From a bacterium (lineage in GTDB: Bacteria; NPL-UPA2; JAGMAN01): a stretch of 11,812 nt of DNA. The translations under genes were made by a program, and so were the position numbers. The stretch covers positions 1 to 11,812 of the forward strand of contig JAGMAN010000089.1 of assembly GCA_023130215.1 (NCBI GenBank). Direction: 5' to 3'. The notes beneath the pieces were generated by a model. That model was not told the DNA's origin. It searched no databases and worked only from the letters and a program-made list of their open reading frames with translations. Every line of letters begins with the position of its first letter. Position 1 is the stretch's first letter. Shown here in pieces: positions 1 through 6,186 of this stretch.

Positions 1-46
1 GGACATTTCTATTTCGTCTTGACATGGATTTTTTTTGGCTTGACAT
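1..46 (+). repeat. Three phased GACAT motifs over and upstream of the -35 box
   Basis: GACAT occurs at 2-6, 21-25 and 42-46, spaced 19 and 21 bp, so all three fall on roughly the same face of the helix. The second and third are preceded by TT and give full TTGACA hexamers at 19-24 and 40-45. The first and third extend to a shared nine-base GACATTTCT. They could be stacked -35 elements, operator half-sites or chance. The left edge of the window hides any further copies. Confidence 0.35.
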
Positions 47-68
47 TTCTCAACCCTCAATCTATAAT
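40..68 (+). promoter_or_regulatory. Consensus sigma70-type promoter for the LPS operon
   Basis: The -35 hexamer TTGACA (40-45) and the -10 hexamer TATAAT (63-68) are both perfect consensus and are separated by the optimal 17 bp. Transcription would start near 75, about 27 bases before the first possible start codon. No other gene starts between here and the DUF3108 gene, so this is the likely promoter of the whole 160-5228 run. Activity is inferred from the match only. Confidence 0.85.
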
Positions 69-101
69 CTTACGAGAGTCAAGTTTTAATAGGAGTATGA
101 G

Positions 102-170
102 ATGAACACAAAAGGGCTCAAAGATAAAGTTGAGGCTATCATTAAGGAAATAGAAGGAAATGAAACTTGA
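102..170 (+). CDS. Possible 22-aa leader peptide / coupling ORF
   Basis: An ATG at 102 follows a good Shine-Dalgarno (AGGAG, 91-95, 6 bases away) directly downstream of the consensus promoter. It opens a 22-codon frame ending in TGA at 168-170. The product begins MNTKGLKDKVEAII and is rich in Lys and Glu, suggesting a short amphipathic helix. I recognise no family. Its stop lies 11 bases inside the next gene, whose own ribosome site is poorer. The simplest role is therefore translational coupling or a leader controlling the DUF3108 gene. It has no run of a single amino acid that would suggest classic attenuation. It may equally be a remnant of a lost gene, or not translated at all. Confidence 0.4.
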   Translation: MNTKGLKDKVEAIIKEIEGNET

Positions 171-951
171 AAAATACCTTTTATCCTGGCTCATTGGTGC
201 AGTAATTCTTTTTTTATGTCAATCCGAAGCTGTGGCTGTCACTCAGGAGAAGCTTCCTTTCTCAGTAGGTGAGAAGCTTACTTTGCGGGTAATCTACTTT
301 GCTCTTCCGGCCGGGACGGCTACCTTAGAGGTAAGAGCAATCACTAACTGGGAGGAGAAGGAAGTTTACCAATTAGTGGCTACCGCTCAGTCTTCAGCAC
401 TTTTTTCCCTCTTCTACCGGGTAAGGGACAGAATAGAATCCCTGATAGATACTAAGAGTTTCCTTCCCTGCCGATTTGAGAAACATCAGGAAGAGGGAGA
501 TTATCGCAACTATGAGGTGACTACTTTCAATAGGGACAGGAATATAGCCACCACCATCGATGATGAGGAGAAGGAGCTTAACCCGCAGGGCAGCTCTGTT
601 TCTGTGCCAGCGGATGTGCAGGATGCCCTTTCCTCTTTTTACCATTTACGAAGGCAAAGCTTAGAGGTAGGAAAGTCAGTCTTCATCAATGTCAATACTG
701 ATGAGAAGAATTACCAGGTGGAAGTGAAAGTCCTGAAGAAGGAGAAGTTAGGCAGGAAGGGGCTGAAGACGATTGTGGTTAAGCCCATTCTAAGACAGGT
801 GAGATTGGGAGGGATCTTGAAGGAGAAGGGAGATATCTATATCTGGCTGACTGACGATGAGCGCAGAATCCCGGTGCTTATAAAGGCTAAAGTGGTCATT
901 GGAACGTTGAACATGGTGTTGGTGGATAAGGATCTGGGGGACGGGAAGTGA
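160..951 (+). CDS. DUF3108-family exported protein
   Basis: This 263-residue protein has an N-terminal signal peptide: a charged start, a hydrophobic core at about 7-20, and a likely cleavage after Ala26 in an AVA context. It is thus probably periplasmic or outer-membrane associated. The mature part looks like the DUF3108 family. It shows the PFSVGEKLTLRV opening at about 33-44, a following PAGTATLEV strand, and the SSALFSLFYRVRDRIES segment, in a mostly beta-strand protein without further membrane segments. The family's molecular function is not established to my knowledge. It is the first full gene of the run and overlaps gmhA by four bases (GTGA), which suggests co-expression with LPS precursor synthesis. 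The ATG at 160 is chosen because it gives a complete signal peptide. The AAGG at 144-147 is a distant ribosome site, so coupling to the upstream leader ORF is plausible. Confidence 0.75.
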   Translation: MKLEKYLLSWLIGAVILFLCQSEAVAVTQEKLPFSVGEKLTLRVIYFALPAGTATLEVRAITNWEEKEVYQLVATAQSSALFSLFYRVRDRIESLIDTKSFLPCRFEKHQEEGDYRNYEVTTFNRDRNIATTIDDEEKELNPQGSSVSVPADVQDALSSFYHLRRQSLEVGKSVFINVNTDEKNYQVEVKVLKKEKLGRKGLKTIVVKPILRQVRLGGILKEKGDIYIWLTDDERRIPVLIKAKVVIGTLNMVLVDKDLGDGK

Positions 952-1511
952 AAGATAAGATAATAGCCGGGCTTCGGGAAAGCATTCAGGTCAAGGAAGC
1001 GATCCTGAAAGAGCAGGTGGGAGTAATTGCCCGGATAGCAGAATCGGTAGCCAGGGCAATAATGGAAGGGGGAAAAGTAATCCTCTTTGGAAACGGAGGC
1101 AGCGCCGCTGATGCTCAACATTTAGCCGCCGAACTGGTGGGAAGATTTAAGCGGGAGAGAAAGGCAATGGCCGCTATTGCTCTCTCTACCAACACCTCCA
1201 TCCTCACCTCAATTGGAAATGACTATTCCTTTAATGATGTCTTTAGAAGGCAGGTAGAGGCTTTAGCCGCCGATAAAGATATTGTTATCGGGATAAGCAC
1301 CAGTGGAAGAGCAGCCAATGTGGTTGAAGCCGTTAAGGCAGCTAAGGGAAAGGGCCTTTGGACAGTGGGATTTACGGGAGGAGACGGAGGAGAATTAGCT
1401 AAGTTGGTGGACATCGCTTTTATCGTTCCTTCTTCGGATACAGCTCGTATCCAGGAAGCCCACATTACCGCTGGTCACCTTGTATGTCAGTTGGTAGAGG
1501 AGCTGCTCTAA
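948..1511 (+). CDS. gmhA: Phosphoheptose isomerase (sedoheptulose-7-phosphate isomerase)
   Basis: GmhA converts sedoheptulose 7-phosphate to D-glycero-D-manno-heptose 7-phosphate, the first step of ADP-heptose synthesis for the LPS inner core, in the cytoplasm. The 187-residue length is normal. It is a single SIS domain with the family block FGNGGSAADAQHLAAEL at 47-63, the sugar-phosphate loop ISTSGRAANV and the C-terminal RIQEAHITAGH segment. From remembered alignment, Glu62 and His177 match the catalytic Glu65 and His180 of the E. coli enzyme. The GTG start at 948 overlaps the previous stop (GTGA), indicating translational coupling. The next gene begins right after its TAA. The QEAHITAGH motif and the neighbouring heptose kinase separate it from DiaA- or KdsD-like SIS proteins. 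Confidence 0.95.
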   Translation: MKDKIIAGLRESIQVKEAILKEQVGVIARIAESVARAIMEGGKVILFGNGGSAADAQHLAAELVGRFKRERKAMAAIALSTNTSILTSIGNDYSFNDVFRRQVEALAADKDIVIGISTSGRAANVVEAVKAAKGKGLWTVGFTGGDGGELAKLVDIAFIVPSSDTARIQEAHITAGHLVCQLVEELL

Positions 1512-2516
1512 GTGCAAAATAGACAGAGGCTGAAAGAAATAATCTCTAAATTCTCCCAGGGAAGAGTTTTAGTAGTAGGTGACCTTATTCTTGATGAATA
1601 TGTCTGGGGCAGTGTCTCCCGCATCTCGCCCGAAGCTCCTATCCCCGTGGTTGAGGTGGTTAAGCAGTCCTCTTTGCCTGGGGGAGCGGCCAATGTGGCC
1701 AATAATATTCATAGCTTAGGAGGCATAGTCTTCCTCAGCGGGGTGGTTGGCCAGGACGGAAACGGAAATCTCCTCAAGGAAGGACTGCTGAAGAGAGGGA
1801 TGGAGAATAAGGGATTGGTGGTGGATAGAGGGCGACCAACGACCATGAAGACAAGAATCATTGCTCATCATCAACAGGTTGTCCGGGTTGACCGTGAAAG
1901 CAAGGAGACAATAAGTGATTCTATACTAAAACAGCTCCTGGCTTATTGCCGGCCGCTGTTAGATGATATCCAGACTGTAGTAATTGAGGACTATGGAAAG
2001 GGAGTGATAACAGCGCAGTTAATGTTAGCCATAAAGGAGATGGCCGGAAGCCGAATGCTCATTGTCGATCCCAGGGTAGGTAGTTTCTCTCAATATAAAG
2101 GAACGCATCTCCTTACCCCAAATCGCCATGAGGCAGAGGTAGCCCTTGGAAAAGAAATAAGAGATGAGGGAAGTTTAAGAGAGGCAGGGAAGGAACTGCT
2201 TCACCAGCTTAGTTGTCAAGCCGTCCTCATCACATTGGGAGAGGATGGTATGTGCCTGTTTCAAAAGGAAGACTCTATGACTCACATTCCAACTATAGCC
2301 AGGGAAGTTTATGATGTCTCGGGAGCAGGAGATACAGTAGTAGCAACGGCGTCCCTGGCTCTGTCGGTGGGAGCTACCTTGAAAGAGGCGGCCCAGCTTT
2401 CCAATTTGGCGGCTGGTATCGTCGTTGGTAAAGTAGGGACGGCCACTTTATCCAGATCGGAGCTTGAAAGGATTCTGGATGAGATGGAGGAGAAGGGAAG
2501 AGAAGGAATCAAATAA
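1512..2516 (+). CDS. hldA: D-glycero-beta-D-manno-heptose-7-phosphate kinase (HldA / RfaE domain I)
   Basis: This PfkB-family kinase phosphorylates heptose 7-phosphate at C1, the step after GmhA. The 334-residue protein has the RfaE-type opening VLVVGDLILDEYVWG (19-33), the SPEAPIPVVEV and LPGGAANVANN blocks that bind the sugar, a TPNRHEAEVALG motif, and the PfkB signature DVSGAGDT (268-275) with Asp274 as the predicted catalytic base. It ends where the kinase domain ends. The C-terminal adenylyltransferase half of E. coli HldE is absent, so that activity must come from a separate gene outside the window. The GTG at 1512 directly follows the gmhA stop and has a GAGGAG ribosome site at 1497-1502. 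A PfkB-type rather than GHMP-type kinase points to the ADP-heptose route. RfaE1 is another common name. Confidence 0.93.
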   Translation: MQNRQRLKEIISKFSQGRVLVVGDLILDEYVWGSVSRISPEAPIPVVEVVKQSSLPGGAANVANNIHSLGGIVFLSGVVGQDGNGNLLKEGLLKRGMENKGLVVDRGRPTTMKTRIIAHHQQVVRVDRESKETISDSILKQLLAYCRPLLDDIQTVVIEDYGKGVITAQLMLAIKEMAGSRMLIVDPRVGSFSQYKGTHLLTPNRHEAEVALGKEIRDEGSLREAGKELLHQLSCQAVLITLGEDGMCLFQKEDSMTHIPTIAREVYDVSGAGDTVVATASLALSVGATLKEAAQLSNLAAGIVVGKVGTATLSRSELERILDEMEEKGREGIK

Positions 2517-3376
2517 TGGTCTTGGAAACACCATTGGTGAGGGAAGTAAGAGTAGGCGAAATATCATTGGAAACACCATTGGTGATTGGCGGGAGCAACC
2601 CCCTGATTCTCATCGCCGGTCCTTGCGTCATTGAAAGTGAGAAGACCTGCCTGGAGACGGCGGCTGAGATAAAGAGGATAAGCGAAAAAATTAATATACC
2701 TTTCATCTTTAAGTCTTCTTATGACAAGGCCAATCGGTCTTCACTTGATTCCTTCCGAGGGCCAGGTCTAACTAAGGGGCTTAAGATTCTCAAGAAGGTT
2801 AAAGATAGGGTCCGGGTTCCCATTACCTCAGACATTCACTGCCGGGAGGAGATGGAGGAGGCCGCTCAGGTATTGGATATAATTCAGATTCCTGCCTTCC
2901 TCTCTCGTCAGACAGATTTACTCCTATCTGCTGGCCGGACCGGGAAGACAGTAAATGTGAAGAAGGGACAGTTCCTGGCTCCTGAGGATATGCGGAACGT
3001 GATTGATAAGCTCATTAGCACGGGAAATGAAAATATACTACTTACCGAGAGGGGGACTTCCTTCGGTTACCATAACTTAGTTGTTGATATGCGAAGTCTG
3101 CCCCAAATGAGAAAATTAGGTTATCCGGTTATCTTTGATGCCACCCACAGTGTTCAACTGCCGGGAGGAAGATGTAAGGCCTCAGGTGGCGAGAGACAGT
3201 TCGTTCCCACCCTGGCCAGGGCCGCTGTGGCCGCTGGCTGTCACGGGCTCTTCCTGGAAGTGCATCCGAATCCCGATAAGGCTTTATGTGATGGGCCAAA
3301 TATGATAAACTTAAAGGAGCTCACCTCCCTGCTTAAGCAGGTGAAAGAGATAGATGAGGTAGTGAGAAAACAATAA
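2516..3376 (+). CDS. kdsA: 3-deoxy-8-phosphooctulonate synthase (KDO-8-P synthase)
   Basis: KdsA condenses phosphoenolpyruvate with arabinose 5-phosphate to KDO 8-phosphate. The 286-residue TIM-barrel protein carries the family blocks LIAGPCVIES (32-41), FKSSYDKANRSS, RGPGL, IQIPAFLSRQTDLL, VNVKKGQFLAP and FDATHSVQLPGG. By alignment with the Aquifex aeolicus enzyme from memory (constant offset of 26), the metal ligands Cys11, His185, Glu222 and Asp233 correspond to Cys37, His211, Glu248 and Asp259 here. This predicts the metal-dependent class. However, the segment after the last strand reads CDGP (258-261), as in metal-independent enzymes. The start overlaps the hldA stop by one base (TAATG) with GAAGGA at 2502-2507. 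The first eight residues include an extra copy of LETPLV, created by an in-frame duplication. Confidence 0.96.
   Translation: MVLETPLVREVRVGEISLETPLVIGGSNPLILIAGPCVIESEKTCLETAAEIKRISEKINIPFIFKSSYDKANRSSLDSFRGPGLTKGLKILKKVKDRVRVPITSDIHCREEMEEAAQVLDIIQIPAFLSRQTDLLLSAGRTGKTVNVKKGQFLAPEDMRNVIDKLISTGNENILLTERGTSFGYHNLVVDMRSLPQMRKLGYPVIFDATHSVQLPGGRCKASGGERQFVPTLARAAVAAGCHGLFLEVHPNPDKALCDGPNMINLKELTSLLKQVKEIDEVVRKQ
2522..2585 (+). repeat. Pair of identical 19-bp direct repeats in the kdsA 5' end
   Basis: The 19 bases at 2522-2540 recur exactly at 2567-2585, offset by 45 bp (15 codons), so both copies encode LETPLV in frame. Each copy contains CACCATTGGTG (2529-2539 and 2574-2584), a small palindrome with five-base arms and a one-base centre. 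Slippage between copies would remove 15 codons without shifting the frame. Confidence 0.9.
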
Positions 3377-3895
3377 ATGGTAGAGAATAAAGCCAGGAAG
3401 ATTAAGATGTTGATTATGGATGTAGACGGAGTGCTTACCGACGGGAGGATAGTCCTGGGAGGTCAGGGAGAGGAGCTTAAGTTCTTCCATGTTCTGGATG
3501 GGGTAGGGATAAGTTTGGCTCATCGGGCAGGACTCGGAACAGCTATTATCTCGGCGCGCCGTTCATCGGTGACCTCCTTGAGAGCCAGGGAGTTGGGCAT
3601 AGAAACTGTTTATCAGGTAGATGGAGATAAAGGTGGAGCCTACGAGAAAATTCTGGACAAATACCATCTCCGGGATGAGGAAGTAGCCTATATAGGAGAT
3701 GACCTGCATGATCTTCCCATCTTAAAGAGGGTTGGCCTCTCTATGAGCGTAGCCAATGGGAGGAAAGAAGCAAAGGAGATAGCTAACTATGTCACTAAGC
3801 TTGGAGGAGGGCAGGGCGCAGTGCGGGAGGCTGTTGAGATAATCCTTAAGGCACAGGGTAAGTGGGAGGAAGCCATCAGGCAGTATAAGGTTTAG
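3377..3895 (+). CDS. kdsC: KDO 8-phosphate phosphatase (HAD family, KdsC)
   Basis: KdsC hydrolyses KDO 8-phosphate to free KDO, the step after KdsA. The 172 residues form a minimal HAD phosphatase of the C0 type without a cap domain, the usual KdsC size. Motif I is MDVDGVLTDG, with nucleophile Asp15 and acid/base Asp17. Motif II is at Ser59 in ISARRSS, motif III is Lys85 in GDKGGAYEKI, and motif IV is GDDLHDLP at 107-114. Motif II is usually SGR-like, so SARRSS is slightly unusual but keeps the serine. The ATG abuts the kdsA TAA with no gap and no strong ribosome site of its own, suggesting translation coupled to kdsA. KdsD, which makes arabinose 5-phosphate, is not in the window. Confidence 0.93.
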   Translation: MVENKARKIKMLIMDVDGVLTDGRIVLGGQGEELKFFHVLDGVGISLAHRAGLGTAIISARRSSVTSLRARELGIETVYQVDGDKGGAYEKILDKYHLRDEEVAYIGDDLHDLPILKRVGLSMSVANGRKEAKEIANYVTKLGGGQGAVREAVEIILKAQGKWEEAIRQYKV

Positions 3896-3899
3896 CAAA

Positions 3900-4478
3900 A
3901 TGCGTGGTCTTGCCATAATTGTTTTTTTATCAGTAGTAGCCGTCTCAGTCTTTGGCTCGTGTGCCAGAGAGCCGGAGAAAGAGATAGAAGCTGCAGTTGA
4001 GGAACCGCTAAAGGAGGAAGGGGAGAGGGTTGTTGGGGGATTCTCTCATATCCAGACGGAGGAAGGGAGAGTGGTTCTCAAATTGGAGGGAGACTCAGTT
4101 AGTGGCCTGGGCCAGGAAACGGTCACCATCCAGAATCCACGGGTGGAGAGATTCTTCTATGAGGGGGATGAGGAAAATTCAGTGGAGCTGGAAGCATCTA
4201 AAGGCCTTTGGAATAAAGACAGCGGCCAGGTTGAAATGGAGAAAGATGTGAAAGGGGTAATTAGATTTGAGGATGAGATCATTATTCATCATGCTGACAG
4301 TGTGTGTTATGAGGCAAAAAAGCATACGATAATTTTAGAAGGCCGGGTGAAAATAGAGCGAATGAGAGATATTCTTAACGCAGATAAGGTGACTATATAC
4401 CTGGACGAGGGGCACAAGGAGATTATTAAAGTAGTAGCTGAGGGAAATGTAACCGGGAGGATCTTCCCTGAAAAGTAG
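3900..4478 (+). CDS. lptC: LptC-like LPS export protein, predicted lipoprotein
   Basis: LptC is the inner-membrane-anchored bridge component that passes LPS from the LptB2FG transporter towards LptA. This 192-residue protein, of normal LptC length, has an N-terminal hydrophobic segment (3-20) ending in VFGSC with Cys22. That fits a permissive lipobox, so a lipid anchor is predicted rather than the plain transmembrane helix typical of E. coli LptC. After an acidic linker (about 24-45) comes an OstA/LptC-type beta domain with repeated strands. The C-terminal part (NADKVTIYLD, then VVAEGNVTG) reads like LptA/OstA repeats. It sits between kdsC (four-base gap) and lptB, where lptC and lptA normally lie, and no separate lptA follows. 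The family call rests on pattern and position. LptA, or a protein combining both roles, is the main alternative. Confidence 0.78.
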   Translation: MRGLAIIVFLSVVAVSVFGSCAREPEKEIEAAVEEPLKEEGERVVGGFSHIQTEEGRVVLKLEGDSVSGLGQETVTIQNPRVERFFYEGDEENSVELEASKGLWNKDSGQVEMEKDVKGVIRFEDEIIIHHADSVCYEAKKHTIILEGRVKIERMRDILNADKVTIYLDEGHKEIIKVVAEGNVTGRIFPEK

Positions 4479-4508
4479 CGAGAATATTTAGTGAGGGTAT
4501 TCTAAAGG

Positions 4509-5228
4509 ATGCTTCTCAGAACGGATAGTTTGATTAAATCTTACAAGCAGAATAGGGTGGTAGACGGAATCTCCATTGAGATAAGCAAGGGAGAGGTAGT
4601 TGGTCTCCTGGGACCTAATGGAGCAGGGAAGACAACCACTTTCTATATGATGGTTGGTTTACTCAGGCCGGATGAGGGTAGCATTTACCTGGAAGGTGAG
4701 AATATTACCAATCTTCCCATGTTCGCCAGAGCCAGGAGAGGAATAGGATATTTACCTCAAGAACCTTCCATCTTTCGCAAATTGACCGTAGCGGAGAATA
4801 TACTGGCAATTCTGCAGACCCTCCCGCTGAGCAAAAGAGAGCGCCTGGCCAGACTGGGAAGCCTGCTAAAAGAGCTCGATGTAGCGCATTTAGCCAGGCA
4901 AAGGGCTTGGACCCTTTCTGGAGGAGAACGCCGGAGAGTGGAGATCACCCGGGCCCTGGTTACATCCCCCTCCTTCATCTTACTTGACGAACCCTTCACT
5001 GGAATCGACCCCATCGTCGTTTCCGACATTCAGCAGATAATATTTGAGCTTAAGAGCAAAGGATATGGCATCTTAATTACCGACCACAATGTGCGGGAAA
5101 CTTTAGAGATTACCGACCGGGCATATATAATGCATCAAGGCAGAATCCTCCTCTCTGGAACATCCCATGAACTGGTGACCAGCGAAAAAGCTCGCCAGGT
5201 TTACCTGGGGGAGGATTTTAAACTTTGA
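4509..5228 (+). CDS. lptB: LPS export ABC transporter ATP-binding protein
   Basis: LptB is the cytoplasmic ATPase that, with LptF and LptG, extracts LPS from the inner membrane. The 239-residue protein is a full ABC domain: Walker A GPNGAGKTT (35-43), signature LSGGERRRVEITRAL beginning at 136, Walker B FILLDEP with Asp160 and catalytic Glu161, D-loop region FTGIDPI, and H-loop His193 in ITDHNV. The ERRRVEI signature extension and the GIDPI segment are characteristic of LptB rather than LivG/LivF. The ATG at 4509 is preceded by AAAGG directly adjacent and by GAGGG at 4493-4497, the more plausible ribosome site. The partner membrane genes lptF and lptG are not in the window. Its stop codon lies inside the -35 box of the next promoter. 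Confidence 0.94.
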   Translation: MLLRTDSLIKSYKQNRVVDGISIEISKGEVVGLLGPNGAGKTTTFYMMVGLLRPDEGSIYLEGENITNLPMFARARRGIGYLPQEPSIFRKLTVAENILAILQTLPLSKRERLARLGSLLKELDVAHLARQRAWTLSGGERRRVEITRALVTSPSFILLDEPFTGIDPIVVSDIQQIIFELKSKGYGILITDHNVRETLEITDRAYIMHQGRILLSGTSHELVTSEKARQVYLGEDFKL

Positions 5229-5254
5229 CAGGCAGAACGCAGGCGTGCTATAAT
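5225..5254 (+). promoter_or_regulatory. Strong promoter with extended -10 for the PTS block
   Basis: TTGACA (5225-5230) and TATAAT (5249-5254) are both perfect consensus, spaced 18 bp. TG at 5246-5247, one base upstream of the -10, makes an extended -10. Transcription would start near 5261, leaving about 37 bases of leader. The -35 box overlaps the lptB stop codon (5226-5228). The PTS block can therefore be transcribed independently of, or in addition to, read-through from the LPS operon. Confidence 0.85.
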
Positions 5255-5261
5255 TCCGCCT
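5241..5261 (+). promoter_or_regulatory. Short inverted repeat spanning the PTS -10 box
   Basis: AGGCG (5241-5245) and CGCCT (5257-5261) are perfect five-base inverted arms flanking the extended -10 box, with an 11-base centre. The position would suit a repressor site, but arms this short often occur by chance. Confidence 0.25.
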
Positions 5262-5287
5262 AAAGTATCTGTAGTTACAAAGTTTTT

Positions 5288-5294
5288 GGAGGGG
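5288..5294 (+). promoter_or_regulatory. Shine-Dalgarno that fixes the EIIA start at 5298
   Basis: GGAGGGG lies just upstream of the ATG at 5298. An in-frame TTG at 5286 would place this motif inside the coding region and has no ribosome site of its own, so the ATG is preferred. Confidence 0.8.
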
Positions 5295-5297
5295 AAG

Positions 5298-5762
5298 ATG
5301 AAGATAATGGATTTTTTGAATGAGGGAGCAGTCAGGGCTCATCTCAAGGCCGGCGGAAAGAAGGAGGTTATTGAGGAGCTGGTCAATCTTTTAGTTGAGT
5401 CAGGCGAACTAAAGGATACGGAGGAATTAATTAAAGCTCTCCTCCAAAGAGAGAATCTGGGGAGCACTGGCATTGGACAGGGGGTGGCCATTCCCCATGC
5501 CAAGTCGGATGTGGTCCGGGGTGTGATAGCTGCTTTCGGTCGCTCTCCTCAAGGAATAGAGTTCGATGCTGTAGATGGAAAGAGAGCTTACCTCTTCTTT
5601 CTATTGGTGGCTCCCACCGATTCAACTGGTCCTCACTTGAAAGCTTTAGCACGTCTTTCCCGTCTCCTGAGGGATAGCTCTTTCCGTGAGGCTCTGAGGA
5701 AGGCCGGGACCGATGAGGAGCTTCTCAGAGTGATAAAGGAAGAAGACAGCAAGAAACACTGA
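5298..5762 (+). CDS. ptsN: PTS EIIA component, fructose/nitrogen (PtsN) type
   Basis: This 154-residue cytoplasmic phosphocarrier accepts phosphate from HPr on a histidine. It is a single EIIA domain of the fructose/mannitol/Ntr superfamily. The phosphorylation site is His67 in GIGQGVAIPHAKS, and the second conserved histidine lies in PTDSTGPHLKALARLSRLL. It stands alone, with no EIIB or EIIC domain, as in regulatory EIIA-Ntr proteins. Its place two genes after lptC resembles ptsN downstream of lptB-rpoN-hpf in proteobacteria, though rpoN and hpf are missing here. It has its own promoter and a GGAGGGG ribosome site. A regulatory role is inferred from the absence of a permease. A fructose-transport role served by a permease elsewhere cannot be excluded, so the symbol is by homology and context. 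Confidence 0.85.
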   Translation: MKIMDFLNEGAVRAHLKAGGKKEVIEELVNLLVESGELKDTEELIKALLQRENLGSTGIGQGVAIPHAKSDVVRGVIAAFGRSPQGIEFDAVDGKRAYLFFLLVAPTDSTGPHLKALARLSRLLRDSSFREALRKAGTDEELLRVIKEEDSKKH

Positions 5763-5763
5763 T

Positions 5764-6177
5764 ATGGTTGGCGTCATTATTGCTACCCACAGGAACTTAG
5801 GAAAGGAGCTTATTAAGGCGGCGGAGAATATCCTTGGCCCCGTGGAAAAGTGCCAGGTGGTCAGCATCGAGACAGGAAACCGCCGGGAGGATATTTGCGG
5901 TAAGTTCAGTCACGCCATCAAAGAAGTTAATTCTGAGGACGGGGTGCTCATTTTAACTGATATGTTTGGAGGGAGTGCTTGTAACATAGGGTACTCCTTT
6001 TCGGGCAACAACAGTCTGAGAATTGTTACCGGAGTGAATCTGCCAATGATCTTAGAATTGGCTACCCATAGAAATTTAGATGATCTGAGAAAGTTAGCTC
6101 TCCTCATAGAGAGGACAGGAAGGGCCAGCATTCTCAGAGCCGATGAGATACTTAGGGAGAAAAGCAAGAAGGTATGA
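5764..6177 (+). CDS. PTS EIIA component, mannose type
   Basis: This 137-residue protein belongs to the mannose-family EIIA fold, unrelated to the fructose-type EIIA next to it. It starts MVGVIIATHRNLG, with His9 as the predicted phosphorylation site, and has the family block LILTDMFGGSACNIG followed by TGVNLPMILE. It lacks the linked EIIB domain of E. coli ManX and no EIIC/EIID genes follow. This is the arrangement of stand-alone EIIA-Man proteins next to HPr in deltaproteobacteria and other deep lineages, where a regulatory role is suspected. The ATG is one base after the previous stop and has only a weak ribosome site, so coupled translation is likely. The variation in the FGGSACN block, commonly FGGTPSN, is mild. 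Confidence 0.88.
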   Translation: MVGVIIATHRNLGKELIKAAENILGPVEKCQVVSIETGNRREDICGKFSHAIKEVNSEDGVLILTDMFGGSACNIGYSFSGNNSLRIVTGVNLPMILELATHRNLDDLRKLALLIERTGRASILRADEILREKSKKV

Positions 6178-6186
6178 GCAAAGAAG

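Noticed and set aside
29-36. Run of eight T as a rho-independent terminator of an upstream gene
   Set aside because: No GC-rich hairpin precedes it in the visible sequence. It lies between two TTGACA copies and is more likely promoter spacer.
948-1511. SIS protein as KdsD (arabinose-5-phosphate isomerase), given the nearby kdsA and kdsC
   Set aside because: It has no CBS domains, and it has the GmhA-specific AAELVGRF and QEAHITAGH blocks next to a heptose kinase.
2529-2584. Two CACCATTGGTG palindromes as paired operator sites
   Set aside because: Both are inside the direct repeat within coding sequence, so they are explained by the duplication and have no separate support.
4030-4251. 73-residue + strand ORF inside the LptC-like gene
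   Set aside because: It is an out-of-frame shadow within a continuous LptC reading frame, with no domain or independent ribosome site.
5286-5297. TTG at 5286 as the start of the PTS EIIA gene, adding four residues
   Set aside because: The GGAGGGG ribosome site falls inside that extension and directly precedes the ATG at 5298. The family start fits the ATG.
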